Program-made: the position numbers and the translations under genes | Assembly: GCA_016794525.1 (NCBI GenBank) | Contig: JAEUJY010000105.1 | Span: 46,879 to 110,878, forward strand | Reading direction: 5' to 3' | From: Myxococcales bacterium | GTDB lineage: Bacteria; Myxococcota_A; Polyangia; Haliangiales; Haliangiaceae | DNA: 64,000 nucleotides | Shown here: one piece after another, positions 57,143-64,000 of the stretch | Layout of the letters: each line of letters starts with the position of its first letter | Numbering within the stretch: the stretch's first letter is position 1 | Notes under the pieces: generated by a model | Seen by the model: only the letters and a program-made list of their open reading frames with translations | What the model was told of the DNA's origin: nothing | The model's database searches: none

Positions 57143-57184
57143 CGTCGCCCGTCGCCCGTCGCCCGTCGCCTGTCCCCCGTCGCC
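57143..57184. repeat. 7-bp tandem repeat (cgtcgcc)x6
   Basis: Five exact units and one variant (tgtcccc) between convergent genes. Confidence 0.85.
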
Positions 57185-57205
57185 CGGGCGCGCGGCCGTC
57201 GCGCG

Positions 57206-57703
57206 CTACGCCGCGCTCGGCGGCGTCGCGGTCAGCGGCCAGAACCGGCCCGCGGCGACGACGCCGTAGACCCCGGCGCGCTCGTCGGCGCGCTCGAGCA
57301 GCACCTGCTGCGCCGCCGAGGTGAGCCGCGCGGCGATCCGGCCGTCGCGCACCCGGGCCCGCAGCCGGTCGTCGGCGTCGACCGCCAGCGTCGCCAGGTC
57401 GAGCGGGGCGGCGGTGTCGTCGTCGACGTGCGCGATCGGCTGGTCGCCTTCCCAGCGCACCGCGGTGATCCGCAGCGGCGTGTCGTCGACGTCGACGTAG
57501 GCGTAGCGGACGTCGTCGAGCTTGATGATCGGCCGGCCGTCGGCGCGGACGTCGAGCCAGCGCAAGAGCGCGCGGCGCAGGCCGGCGTGGGTCACCTCGT
57601 CGCCCTGGTGCCACAGCCGGCCGCCGGCGTCGATGCGCAGCCCGATCTGGCGCAGCCGCTCGAGGACCTCGGGCGGCAGGTGGGGCAGCGGCGGCGTGGT
57701 CAC
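57206..57703 (-). CDS. DUF1285-like protein
   Basis: 165 residues: [38 protein letters not shown] and [15 protein letters not shown] follow the pattern of the DUF1285 family (small beta-rich cytoplasmic protein). GTG start overlaps the YdcH-like gene stop. Function unknown. Confidence 0.65.
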   Translation of the reverse strand: MTTPPLPHLPPEVLERLRQIGLRIDAGGRLWHQGDEVTHAGLRRALLRWLDVRADGRPIIKLDDVRYAYVDVDDTPLRITAVRWEGDQPIAHVDDDTAAPLDLATLAVDADDRLRARVRDGRIAARLTSAAQQVLLERADERAGVYGVVAAGRFWPLTATPPSAA

Positions 57704-57891
57704 GATCGGCGATCGGCGGCCTGCAGCCGCACGATCCGATCCTTGGCGAGGAGCTTCTGCTTCTTCAGCGTGCCGTACTCGACCTGCTCGACCGCGGTCA
57801 GCGAGCGCTGGCTCTCGAGCTCGCGCAGGCGGGCGTCGAGGCGGCGGTGTTCGGCGAGGAGATCATCGAGCGCGAGAGAGGAGACGTCCAT
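57700..57891 (-). CDS. YdcH/DUF465-family small coiled-coil protein
   Basis: 63 residues, ATG 57891 (GTG 57906 is an alternative with better upstream G-rich site): [20 protein letters not shown] and [19 protein letters not shown]. The LKKxKLxxKDxI end is diagnostic for the DUF465 family. Coupled to the DUF1285-like gene. Confidence 0.8.
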   Translation of the reverse strand: MDVSSLALDDLLAEHRRLDARLRELESQRSLTAVEQVEYGTLKKQKLLAKDRIVRLQAADRRS

Positions 57892-58068
57892 CACCGGTGC
57901 GTTCACGTCGGGCTCCGGCCGCGTGGGCGGCTGGATCAACGCTAGTGCATGCCCGATCGCGGTGCAACCCCGCGTTCTCGGCCGGGCGCGCGGCCAACGC
58001 GCGACCGCCGACGTCGGTCTGAATCCCGCGCCGCGTGAATCACCGCCCCGGGGTACCGTCCCACCTCC

Positions 58069-58764
58069 ATGCCTCGCACCCTCGCGCTCGCCGCCGTCGC
58101 GCTCGCCGCGCTGACCACCACCGCCGCCGCCAAGCGGATGCCGCCGCCGCCGCCGCGACCCGGGCCGGTGACGATCACGTCGAGCAGCCGCCCGCTCACC
58201 GACTACCTGACCGCGCACCAGGCCGCGCTGATCGCGTGCGCCAAGCGCGAGCGCGGCGCGGTCCTCAAGGTCACGGTGCTGGTGCGCTGGGACGCCGACG
58301 GCACCACCGGCGCGGTGCGGGTCGGCGGCGCGACCGCGCGGTTCGGCCGCTGCGCGACCGCGGCGCTGCGCGGCCAGATCCCCGGCGTCAGCGGCCGCGC
58401 GTCGGCGCGGGCCAAGCTGGCGATCGACCGCAAGCGGCTGGGCCCCGCGCCGCGCCTCGACGACGGCCCCGCGGCGCTCGCTGCGTGCCAGGTCGACAGC
58501 GACTGCACGATCTACTTCCGCACCTCGGCGTGCGTGCCGACCGATCCGATCGCCGTCGCGACCTCGCAGCTCGACGCCGCGCGCGCGATGTTCCCGCTGA
58601 AGCGCGTCGACTGCGGCATGGGCGGGCCGCAATACGAGCGCCTGCGGCAGGAGAACGCCGGGCGCTGGTCGACGAGCTGCGTCGCGGCGCGCTGCGAGCT
58701 GCGCGAGCATGCGGTCGTCCCCCGCGATCCGCGCGATCCGCTCGGCGGTCTGAGCAAGCCGTAG
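58069..58764 (+). CDS. Exported hypothetical protein
   Basis: 231 residues: signal MPRTLALAAVALAALTTTAAA, Pro-rich start, a TonB-like small domain (VLKVTVLVRWDADGTTG, CATAALRGQIPGV) and a Cys-containing C-terminal part (CQVDSDCTIYFRTSACV). TACCGT lies 9 nt before ATG. Confidence 0.65.
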   Translation: MPRTLALAAVALAALTTTAAAKRMPPPPPRPGPVTITSSSRPLTDYLTAHQAALIACAKRERGAVLKVTVLVRWDADGTTGAVRVGGATARFGRCATAALRGQIPGVSGRASARAKLAIDRKRLGPAPRLDDGPAALAACQVDSDCTIYFRTSACVPTDPIAVATSQLDAARAMFPLKRVDCGMGGPQYERLRQENAGRWSTSCVAARCELREHAVVPRDPRDPLGGLSKP

Positions 58765-58765
58765 C

Positions 58766-59485
58766 TCAGCGCTTCCAGGCGCCGGGCACCCCGTCGGGGT
58801 ACTTCACCTCGGCCTCCGACGGGCGGATGTACGCGGGGGCGCCGTGGTGCAGGCGGTCGACGCGATCGCCGGCCAGCGCGGCGCGGGCGACGCCGAGCCC
58901 CGACGGCGTGCGCGGCGCGGCGTGGCGGGTGACGTGGGCCGGCAGCGCGGCGAGCGCGTCGGCGTACGCGACCAGCGCGTCGCCGGCGAGGTGGACCGGC
59001 GGGTGGGCCGGCTGGTCGAGCGCCGCGATCAGCTCGGCCGGCGGCAGCACCCGCTCGGGGCCGACGGCGACCAGCCCGCCGTCGGCGCGGCGGAAGCTCC
59101 CGGCGTAGATCTCGCCGCGCCGCGCGTCGAGCGCCGCCACCAGGAGCGCGTCGTCGGCCGGCGCCACCGCGGCCAGGTCGTAGGCCAGCGCCGCCAGCGA
59201 CGACGCCAGCCACAGCGGCACGCCGAGCGCGTAGGCCAGGCCCTTGCCGGTCGCCAGCCCGATGCGGAGGCTCGTGAACGAGCCGGGGCCGGCGCCGACC
59301 GCGATCGCCGCCAGCGCGCCCCGCGCGACGCCGGCCTCGGCCAGGGCCTGCTCGCACACCAGCAGCACCCGCTCGGTGCGGACGTCGGGATCGCCGCCGA
59401 CCACCGCCAGCGGCGCGCCGTCCAGCGTCACCACCGCCGCCGACGCGGTGAGCGTCGACGTGTCGATCGCCAGGATCGCGCTCAC
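58766..59485 (-). CDS. tsaB: tRNA threonylcarbamoyladenosine biosynthesis protein TsaB
   Basis: 239 residues: ILAIDTSTLTASAAVV, TERVLLVCEQALAEAG, AVGAGPGSFTSLRIGLATGK and ALDARRGEIYAGSF. TsaB is the dimer partner of TsaD for t6A formation. GTG start overlaps the rseP stop (GTGA). Confidence 0.93.
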   Translation of the reverse strand: MSAILAIDTSTLTASAAVVTLDGAPLAVVGGDPDVRTERVLLVCEQALAEAGVARGALAAIAVGAGPGSFTSLRIGLATGKGLAYALGVPLWLASSLAALAYDLAAVAPADDALLVAALDARRGEIYAGSFRRADGGLVAVGPERVLPPAELIAALDQPAHPPVHLAGDALVAYADALAALPAHVTRHAAPRTPSGLGVARAALAGDRVDRLHHGAPAYIRPSEAEVKYPDGVPGAWKR

Positions 59486-61131
59486 CGGAACACGTACTGC
59501 ATCATGTCGTTGCGCAGCGCGAGCACGGTGATGATGCCGATGAACGCCAGCCCGGCGGCCTGGATCTTCTCCTTGGCCCGCGGCGACAGCCGCCGCCGGC
59601 TGACGCCCTCGATCGCGAACACCAGCACGTGGCCGCCGTCGAGCACCGGCACCGGCAGCAGGTTGATCAGCCCGAGGTTGACGCTGATCAGCGCGATCAA
59701 GAGCAGGAACGAGTCCCAGCCCTGCTCGCCCGACACCGACGCCACCCGGTACATCGTCAGCGGGCCGCCCAGGCTCTCGCTGGGCGAGTCGCCGCCCAGC
59801 ACCTTGAGGAAGCCCGCCGCCATCAGCTTGATCGTCTCGCCGGTGCGCTCGACCGCCTTCGACACCGCGTAGCCGAAGCGGCCGTCGATCGGCACCATCT
59901 TGCCGCGGCCGCGCTCGACGTCGTTGCGCGCGCCCAGCACCAGCCGCTCGACGGTGTGGCCGTACTGATCGAGCTCCTTGCGCCACACCTGCGTCAGCTG
60001 CGCCGAGCGCTCGACGACCTTGCCGTGCTCGGTGCGGCGCCAGCCGATGGTCCAGGTGCGCTCGGGCTCCGACAAGAGCTTCTGCTCGAGCACCGCCCAG
60101 TGCTTGACCGGCTGGCCGTCGACGGTCGTGATCAGATCGCCGACGCGCAGCCCGGCCAGATCGGCGGGCGTGCCCGGGTCGACGTGGGCCAGGAACATCT
60201 CGGCGTTCTCGAGGCCGGTGTACGCCGAGCGCCCCAGCGTCGCGTCGATGCGGGTCTCGGGCATCAGGTCGGCGAACCGCGCCGACAGGAGCCGCACCTG
60301 CGGCACGCCGGGCACCTCGGTGCCGCGCAGGTAGACCAGGTTGGTGCGGCGCGCGCCGCGGCCCAGGCCGGCGGCGACCCCGCTCCAGTTGTCGACCGGG
60401 CGACCGTCGATGTTGACGATCAGATCGCCGGTGGCCATGCCGGCGCGGCCGGCCGGCGAGGTCGGATCGATGATGCCGACCATCGGCACGAACGGCGCCC
60501 GGGTGATGCCGATGCGGCCCTGCGCCGACACCTGGCCGTCGCGCTTGCGGACGACGTCGGAGGTGGGCACGACGTACTTCTCGAAGACCCGCGGGCCGCG
60601 CTGCAGCTTGAGCGTGACCTCGTCGCCGCCGTGGACGCGGATCGCCCGCTCGAGGTCCTCCCAGTAGCGGACGCTCTTGCCGTCGACGGCGAGCACGGTG
60701 TCGCCGGCCTCGATGCCGGCGCGCGCCGCCGGCGAGTCCTCGAAGACGTCGCCGACCACCGCCGCCGGCAGCTCGGTGTGGCCGGCGAAGAAGACGAAGT
60801 AGATCAGGATCGGCAGGATCAGGTTGGCGGCGGGGCCGGCGAAGATGATCACCAGCCGCTGCCACAGCGGCCGGTTGGCGAACGACCGCCCGCGATCGCG
60901 TGGCTCGACGTCGGGCCCGTCCTCGACGCCGAGGATCCGCACGTAGCCGCCCAGCGGGAACACCGCGATCTGGTACTCGGTCTCGGCGCCGCGCAGCCGC
61001 ACCAGCGGCCGGCCGTAGCCGATCGAGAACCGCAGCACCCGGACGTCGAGCAGCTTGGCCGCGACGAAGTGGCCGAGCTCGTGGATGACCACGAGCACGC
61101 CGACCAGGAGCAAGAAGTAGACGAAGGACAT
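59482..61131 (-). CDS. rseP: RIP metalloprotease RseP with three PDZ-like domains
   Basis: 549 residues: zinc site HELGH (His17-His21), second site NLLPVPVLDGGHVLVFAIE, four helices. Three PDZ units (FEDSPAARAGIEAGDTVLAV; DPTSPAGRAGMATGDLIVNI; DPGTPADLAGLRVGDLITTV) where E. coli has two, so it is ~100 residues longer. Cleaves anti-sigma and other membrane substrates. Start ATG 61131. Confidence 0.95.
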   Translation of the reverse strand: MSFVYFLLLVGVLVVIHELGHFVAAKLLDVRVLRFSIGYGRPLVRLRGAETEYQIAVFPLGGYVRILGVEDGPDVEPRDRGRSFANRPLWQRLVIIFAGPAANLILPILIYFVFFAGHTELPAAVVGDVFEDSPAARAGIEAGDTVLAVDGKSVRYWEDLERAIRVHGGDEVTLKLQRGPRVFEKYVVPTSDVVRKRDGQVSAQGRIGITRAPFVPMVGIIDPTSPAGRAGMATGDLIVNIDGRPVDNWSGVAAGLGRGARRTNLVYLRGTEVPGVPQVRLLSARFADLMPETRIDATLGRSAYTGLENAEMFLAHVDPGTPADLAGLRVGDLITTVDGQPVKHWAVLEQKLLSEPERTWTIGWRRTEHGKVVERSAQLTQVWRKELDQYGHTVERLVLGARNDVERGRGKMVPIDGRFGYAVSKAVERTGETIKLMAAGFLKVLGGDSPSESLGGPLTMYRVASVSGEQGWDSFLLLIALISVNLGLINLLPVPVLDGGHVLVFAIEGVSRRRLSPRAKEKIQAAGLAFIGIITVLALRNDMMQYVFR

Positions 61132-61205
61132 GGCCGCGGGCGGGGAGCGGCGTACCACGGCGCCCGACGCCGGTCGATAGCGACGACGTGGCCGCCGCCC
61201 GAGGG

Positions 61206-61703
61206 TCAGCCCAGCGCCGCGGTGGCCGCGTCGAGCGTCGCGCGGTGCGCCGCGTGGGTGGCCCAGAACCGCGCCGCGACCTCGACCAGCCGCGCCGGCT
61301 CGCGCTCGCCGATCAGCGGCAGCAGGTCCTGCTCCTCGGCCAGGTGGTGGTGCTCGGCGAGGTGGTGCAGCGGCGCGGCGACGTCGAGCACGGCCAGCGC
61401 GCGGGCCCGCCAGCCCGGCGCGCCGGCGGTCAGCCCGGCCACCGCCGCGGCGGTGCGGTCGATCGCGGCCAGCAGCTTGGCGTGCTGGCCGGTGTACAGC
61501 TCGGCCGGCCAGCGCGCGGCGTCGTCGAGCAGCGGCACCAGCAGCGCCTCCTCGGCGGCGGCGTGGTCGGCGGTCAGCGCCTGGTACACCGCCAGCACCG
61601 CCGCGGCGTGGGGGCCGTCGCCGACCAGCACCAGCTCGCGGAACTGCGCGAAGACGCGGTGGAGCTCCTCGTGGACGGCGACCAGCGACGCGACCGGCGA
61701 CAT
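61206..61703 (-). CDS. Hemerythrin-like domain protein
   Basis: 165 residues, four helices with His/Glu ligands: VHEELHRVFAQF, DHAAAEEALLVPLL, QHAKLLAAID, LHHLAEHHHLAEEQDLLPL. Non-heme diiron oxygen-binding or iron-sensing fold. TAGGCT 6 nt before ATG 61703. Confidence 0.82.
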   Translation of the reverse strand: MSPVASLVAVHEELHRVFAQFRELVLVGDGPHAAAVLAVYQALTADHAAAEEALLVPLLDDAARWPAELYTGQHAKLLAAIDRTAAAVAGLTAGAPGWRARALAVLDVAAPLHHLAEHHHLAEEQDLLPLIGEREPARLVEVAARFWATHAAHRATLDAATAALG

Positions 61704-61709
61704 GGCGTA

Positions 61710-61715
61710 AGCCTA
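61710..61715 (-). promoter_or_regulatory. -10-like TAGGCT
   Basis: Six nt before the hemerythrin-protein ATG (61703). Confidence 0.45.
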
Positions 61716-61762
61716 CCCCCGGCGCCTGCGCGCGGGGCGCGGCGCGGCGTCGCGGCCAGCCG

Positions 61763-63163
61763 TCACGGGCAGCCGGCGCGCGGGTAGTCGACGAACGTCG
61801 CGGCGAAGTACGCGCCCGGGGCCGGCCGCAGCTCGACGCCGTTGACGACGATGACGTACTCGAGCTGGGCCTGGACGTACATGCCGTCGGCGGTCGGCGT
61901 GGTCGGGACCGCCGGGCACTGGTACGGGCGGAACGGATCGAGGGCGCGCAGGTCGACCGCGTAGCGCGCGTCGTTGCCGTAGCGGCCCAGCAGGTTCGCG
62001 TACAGCGAGCGCAGCGGCTCGCTCGAGCCGCGCGGGCGCCAGCGCAGCGTCGCGTCGAGCTTGCGCCACAGCTCGGGATCGTCGCGGTCGGTCACGCCCG
62101 GCGACCAGGCGCGGAAGCAGACGTTGGTGATCGCCGCGCGCTGCCGGGCCCAGGTGTCGAACGCGACGCCGCCGGCGGCGTCGGGGCCGGCGCACGGGTC
62201 GCTGGTGTCGCGGCTGATGCGCACCGTGGCGGCGCCCAGCCACTGCGGCGGCAGCAGCAGATCGAAGCGGTAGTTGGCGCCCAGGTTCGAGTCCCACGCC
62301 TGGCAGCCGGGCACCGCGGTGTTCTCGAACCACACCTCGAACGAGCGCGCGGTCGTCGGGATCGACACCAGCAGCGCGCCGGCCTTGATGCTCGCGCTCG
62401 AGCCCTCGCCGGTGTTCCAGCGGACGTGCGCGGTGATGTCCCACAGGTCGTAGCCGCCGCGCGAGTTGCGGCAGGCGGTCAGCCGCGCCGGGTCGTACTC
62501 GAGGCGGACCTGGCCGCCGGGCACCAGCGCGCCGTGCTGGCTGACGGTGTGATCGGCGGCGAAGTTGATCCGCGCCGGCGCGGTCGGGCCCGCGGCCGGG
62601 CACACCGCGTCGTTGCGCGGCACCGCGAAGTTGGTGTCCCAGGTGATCTGGTAGTTGTCGAAGTCGCCGGGCACGCGGTTGTGATCGAACAGCCGGCCGC
62701 CGCCGCTGAGGCGGGCGAACGGCATCACCTGGATCCGCGCGTTGGTGAGCGCGGTGCCGCTCATGCCCGGGCCGGGCAGGTGGTCGTCGAGGCGGACGTG
62801 GAACCGCGCGAAGCCCGGCGTCGCCGGCGTCGCGCTCGGGGTCGTGGCGACCTGATACCAGGTCGGGTCGGAGCCGTACTGGTAGACGACCGCGGCGGTC
62901 GCGCCGTCGGCCACCGCCGCGGCCGACAGCTCGACGTCGCCCTCCCAGATCCAGCTGGTGCCGCTCGACTGGTAGCCGCCGGTGCCGTTGCCGAGCCGGG
63001 CCAGATCGCGCAGCACCACGTGGCACGCGCGGTCGGCCTGGTCGACGGCGCCATCGACGCCGGTCAGCGGCGCCGGCGCGGCGGTCGACTCGGTGTCGAG
63101 CGCGGGATCGTCGACGCAGGCGGCGGCGGCGCAGAGGGCGAGGACCAGCGGCAGGCGAGGCAT
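61763..63163 (-). CDS. Lipoprotein, DUF6209-like
   Basis: 466 residues: lipobox-like AAAAC, then a domain with VRLEYDPARLTACRNSRGGY and DLWDITAHVRWNTG, recalling DUF6209 secreted proteins of myxobacteria (YDxxRL..CR then W.I pattern). Several disulfide-capable cysteines. Function unknown; family assignment tentative. Confidence 0.6.
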   Translation of the reverse strand: MPRLPLVLALCAAAACVDDPALDTESTAAPAPLTGVDGAVDQADRACHVVLRDLARLGNGTGGYQSSGTSWIWEGDVELSAAAVADGATAAVVYQYGSDPTWYQVATTPSATPATPGFARFHVRLDDHLPGPGMSGTALTNARIQVMPFARLSGGGRLFDHNRVPGDFDNYQITWDTNFAVPRNDAVCPAAGPTAPARINFAADHTVSQHGALVPGGQVRLEYDPARLTACRNSRGGYDLWDITAHVRWNTGEGSSASIKAGALLVSIPTTARSFEVWFENTAVPGCQAWDSNLGANYRFDLLLPPQWLGAATVRISRDTSDPCAGPDAAGGVAFDTWARQRAAITNVCFRAWSPGVTDRDDPELWRKLDATLRWRPRGSSEPLRSLYANLLGRYGNDARYAVDLRALDPFRPYQCPAVPTTPTADGMYVQAQLEYVIVVNGVELRPAPGAYFAATFVDYPRAGCP

Positions 63164-63316
63164 CGGCCCCGGCCCTCGCAGATCGCGTGCCAGCCCGCGG
63201 GCGGCGGCAACTGCGTGAGATCGTGCGATCGGCGGCTGTCGCTGGCGGCTGCGGTGGCCACCCCGGCGCTGACAAACGCAACGTCGCCGGGGCCGGTCTG
63301 CTACGATCGCCGCCGC

Positions 63317-64000
63317 GTGGCCCTCAAGTCCTCCCTCACCTCCGAGGAGAAGTCCGCCGAGATCGAGGAGGCGCTCGACGCCCTCGACAAGCTCGTGGAC
63401 CGGCTGAAGGTCATGTACGAGCAGTACTTCATGGGCATCCAGAAGCAGGCGCCGGCCCACCTGCACACCGACGCCGAGCGCCGCATCCGCGACGTCGCGC
63501 AGATGCAGATCCGCAACACCGCGCTGCGCTACCGGTTCGCGACCATCCAGCAGAAGTTCGGCTCGTACAACACGTACTGGAAGCGCACGCTGCGCGAGAT
63601 CGAGTCGGGTCGCTACCTGCGCAACCTGTCGAAGCTGCGCCGCCAGGTGCAACGCACCGGCGAGGCGCTGCCCGAGGAGATCCTCGCGGCGATGCCCAAG
63701 CGCATGCGCGAGGCGATCGAGCGCGACCGCGCGATCGCGCTGGCCGACGCCAAGCGCCGCAACCTGGTCGAGGGCGGCGAGGCGAAGGAGGACGACACCC
63801 AGCCCGATCAGCCGCGCTTCGCGCCGCCGACCGCGCCGCCGCCGCGGCGCAGCAAGGGCCTCACCACCGATCCGTTCGCCGACGCCGGCGAGGAGGACAT
63901 CGCCGCGGCGCTGTCGAGCCTGGCCGACGAGGCGCTGGCCGCGATCGAGACCCGCCCCGCGGCGCCGCCGCCGCGGCCCACCGCGCCGCCCCCGGTGCCG
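63317..64000 (+). CDS. Coiled-coil protein (MXAN_5187-C-like), truncated by window end
   Basis: 228 codons visible from GTG 63317 (TACGAT 9 nt before). Segment YEQYFMGIQKQAPAHLHTDA, NTALRYRFATIQQKFGSY, then YWKRTLREIESGRYLRN, highly charged helices resembling the MXAN_5187 C-terminal domain, followed by a Pro/Ala-rich tail. Open at the window edge. Role unknown, conserved in myxobacteria. Confidence 0.7.
   Translation, partial: MALKSSLTSEEKSAEIEEALDALDKLVDRLKVMYEQYFMGIQKQAPAHLHTDAERRIRDVAQMQIRNTALRYRFATIQQKFGSYNTYWKRTLREIESGRYLRNLSKLRRQVQRTGEALPEEILAAMPKRMREAIERDRAIALADAKRRNLVEGGEAKEDDTQPDQPRFAPPTAPPPRRSKGLTTDPFADAGEEDIAAALSSLADEALAAIETRPAAPPPRPTAPPPVP

Noticed and set aside
57143..57184. 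Possible CRISPR or regulatory array
   Set aside because: 7-bp slippage repeat without spacers.

Overview
This is a very GC-rich chromosomal window with almost every third codon position G or C. It encodes about 69 tightly packed genes, many of them secreted lipoproteins. The gene content points to a myxobacterium-like member of Myxococcota, most plausibly a Kofleriaceae/Haliangium-type genome. The pointers are an AgmX/PglI-type TonB-like protein, MopE-like Asp/Cys-rich proteins, a Cys/Gly/Asn-rich lipoprotein, a kinase-like/receiver fusion, and a C-terminal gene resembling a conserved myxobacterial coiled-coil family. This placement is inferred from gene content; no rRNA or tRNA gene was seen.

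Layout. 1-4460 (minus): a TRAP transporter (dctP, dctQ, dctM) with a co-directional cation diffusion facilitator cut by the window edge. 4663-8376: PP2C phosphatase, GNAT acetyltransferase and small exported proteins. 8461-14723: a MidA-like methyltransferase with two N-terminal PqqD-like segments, a pseudokinase/degenerate-receiver fusion, AlkA-like glycosylase, EamA transporter and lipoproteins. 14794-20352 (plus): tolQ-tolR-tolA-tolB, then a Cys-rich lipoprotein and an Lgt-family protein where pal might be expected. 20389-26758: membrane proteins, Aat, an M1 aminopeptidase lipoprotein and a DUF3943-like protein. 26777-30483 (minus): an ECF sigma/anti-sigma operon with exported proteins, then an OMP/exonuclease pair. 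30593-44456: envelope proteins mixed with housekeeping genes (thyA, rluA-like, pyrD), HAD and haloalkane-dehalogenase-like hydrolases and an RRM protein. 44607-49071: a ferritin-like protein, then an overlapping three-gene cassette (AAA ATPase, AbiEi-like, AbiEii-like nucleotidyltransferase) behind an AT-rich promoter. 49072-53809: MFS and MATE exporters, cytochrome P460 lipoprotein, and an Rrf2 regulator with a TrxB-like flavoprotein. 53890-64000: lipoproteins, AgmX/PglI-type protein, YdcH-like protein, tsaB, rseP, a hemerythrin protein and a partial coiled-coil protein.

How it fits together. Much of the window serves the cell envelope: Tol energisation, lipoprotein modification, RseP proteolysis, an ECF sigma switch and more than a dozen lipoproteins. 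The strongest candidate for a less-described system is the ATPase plus AbiEi/AbiEii cassette, a likely toxin-antitoxin or phage-defence module. Two window-wide patterns also stand out. First, -10-like hexamers sit only 6-9 nt before many start codons, which suggests leaderless transcription. Second, a dispersed repeat of about 50 bp occurs three times, and two copies end on such a -10 hexamer.
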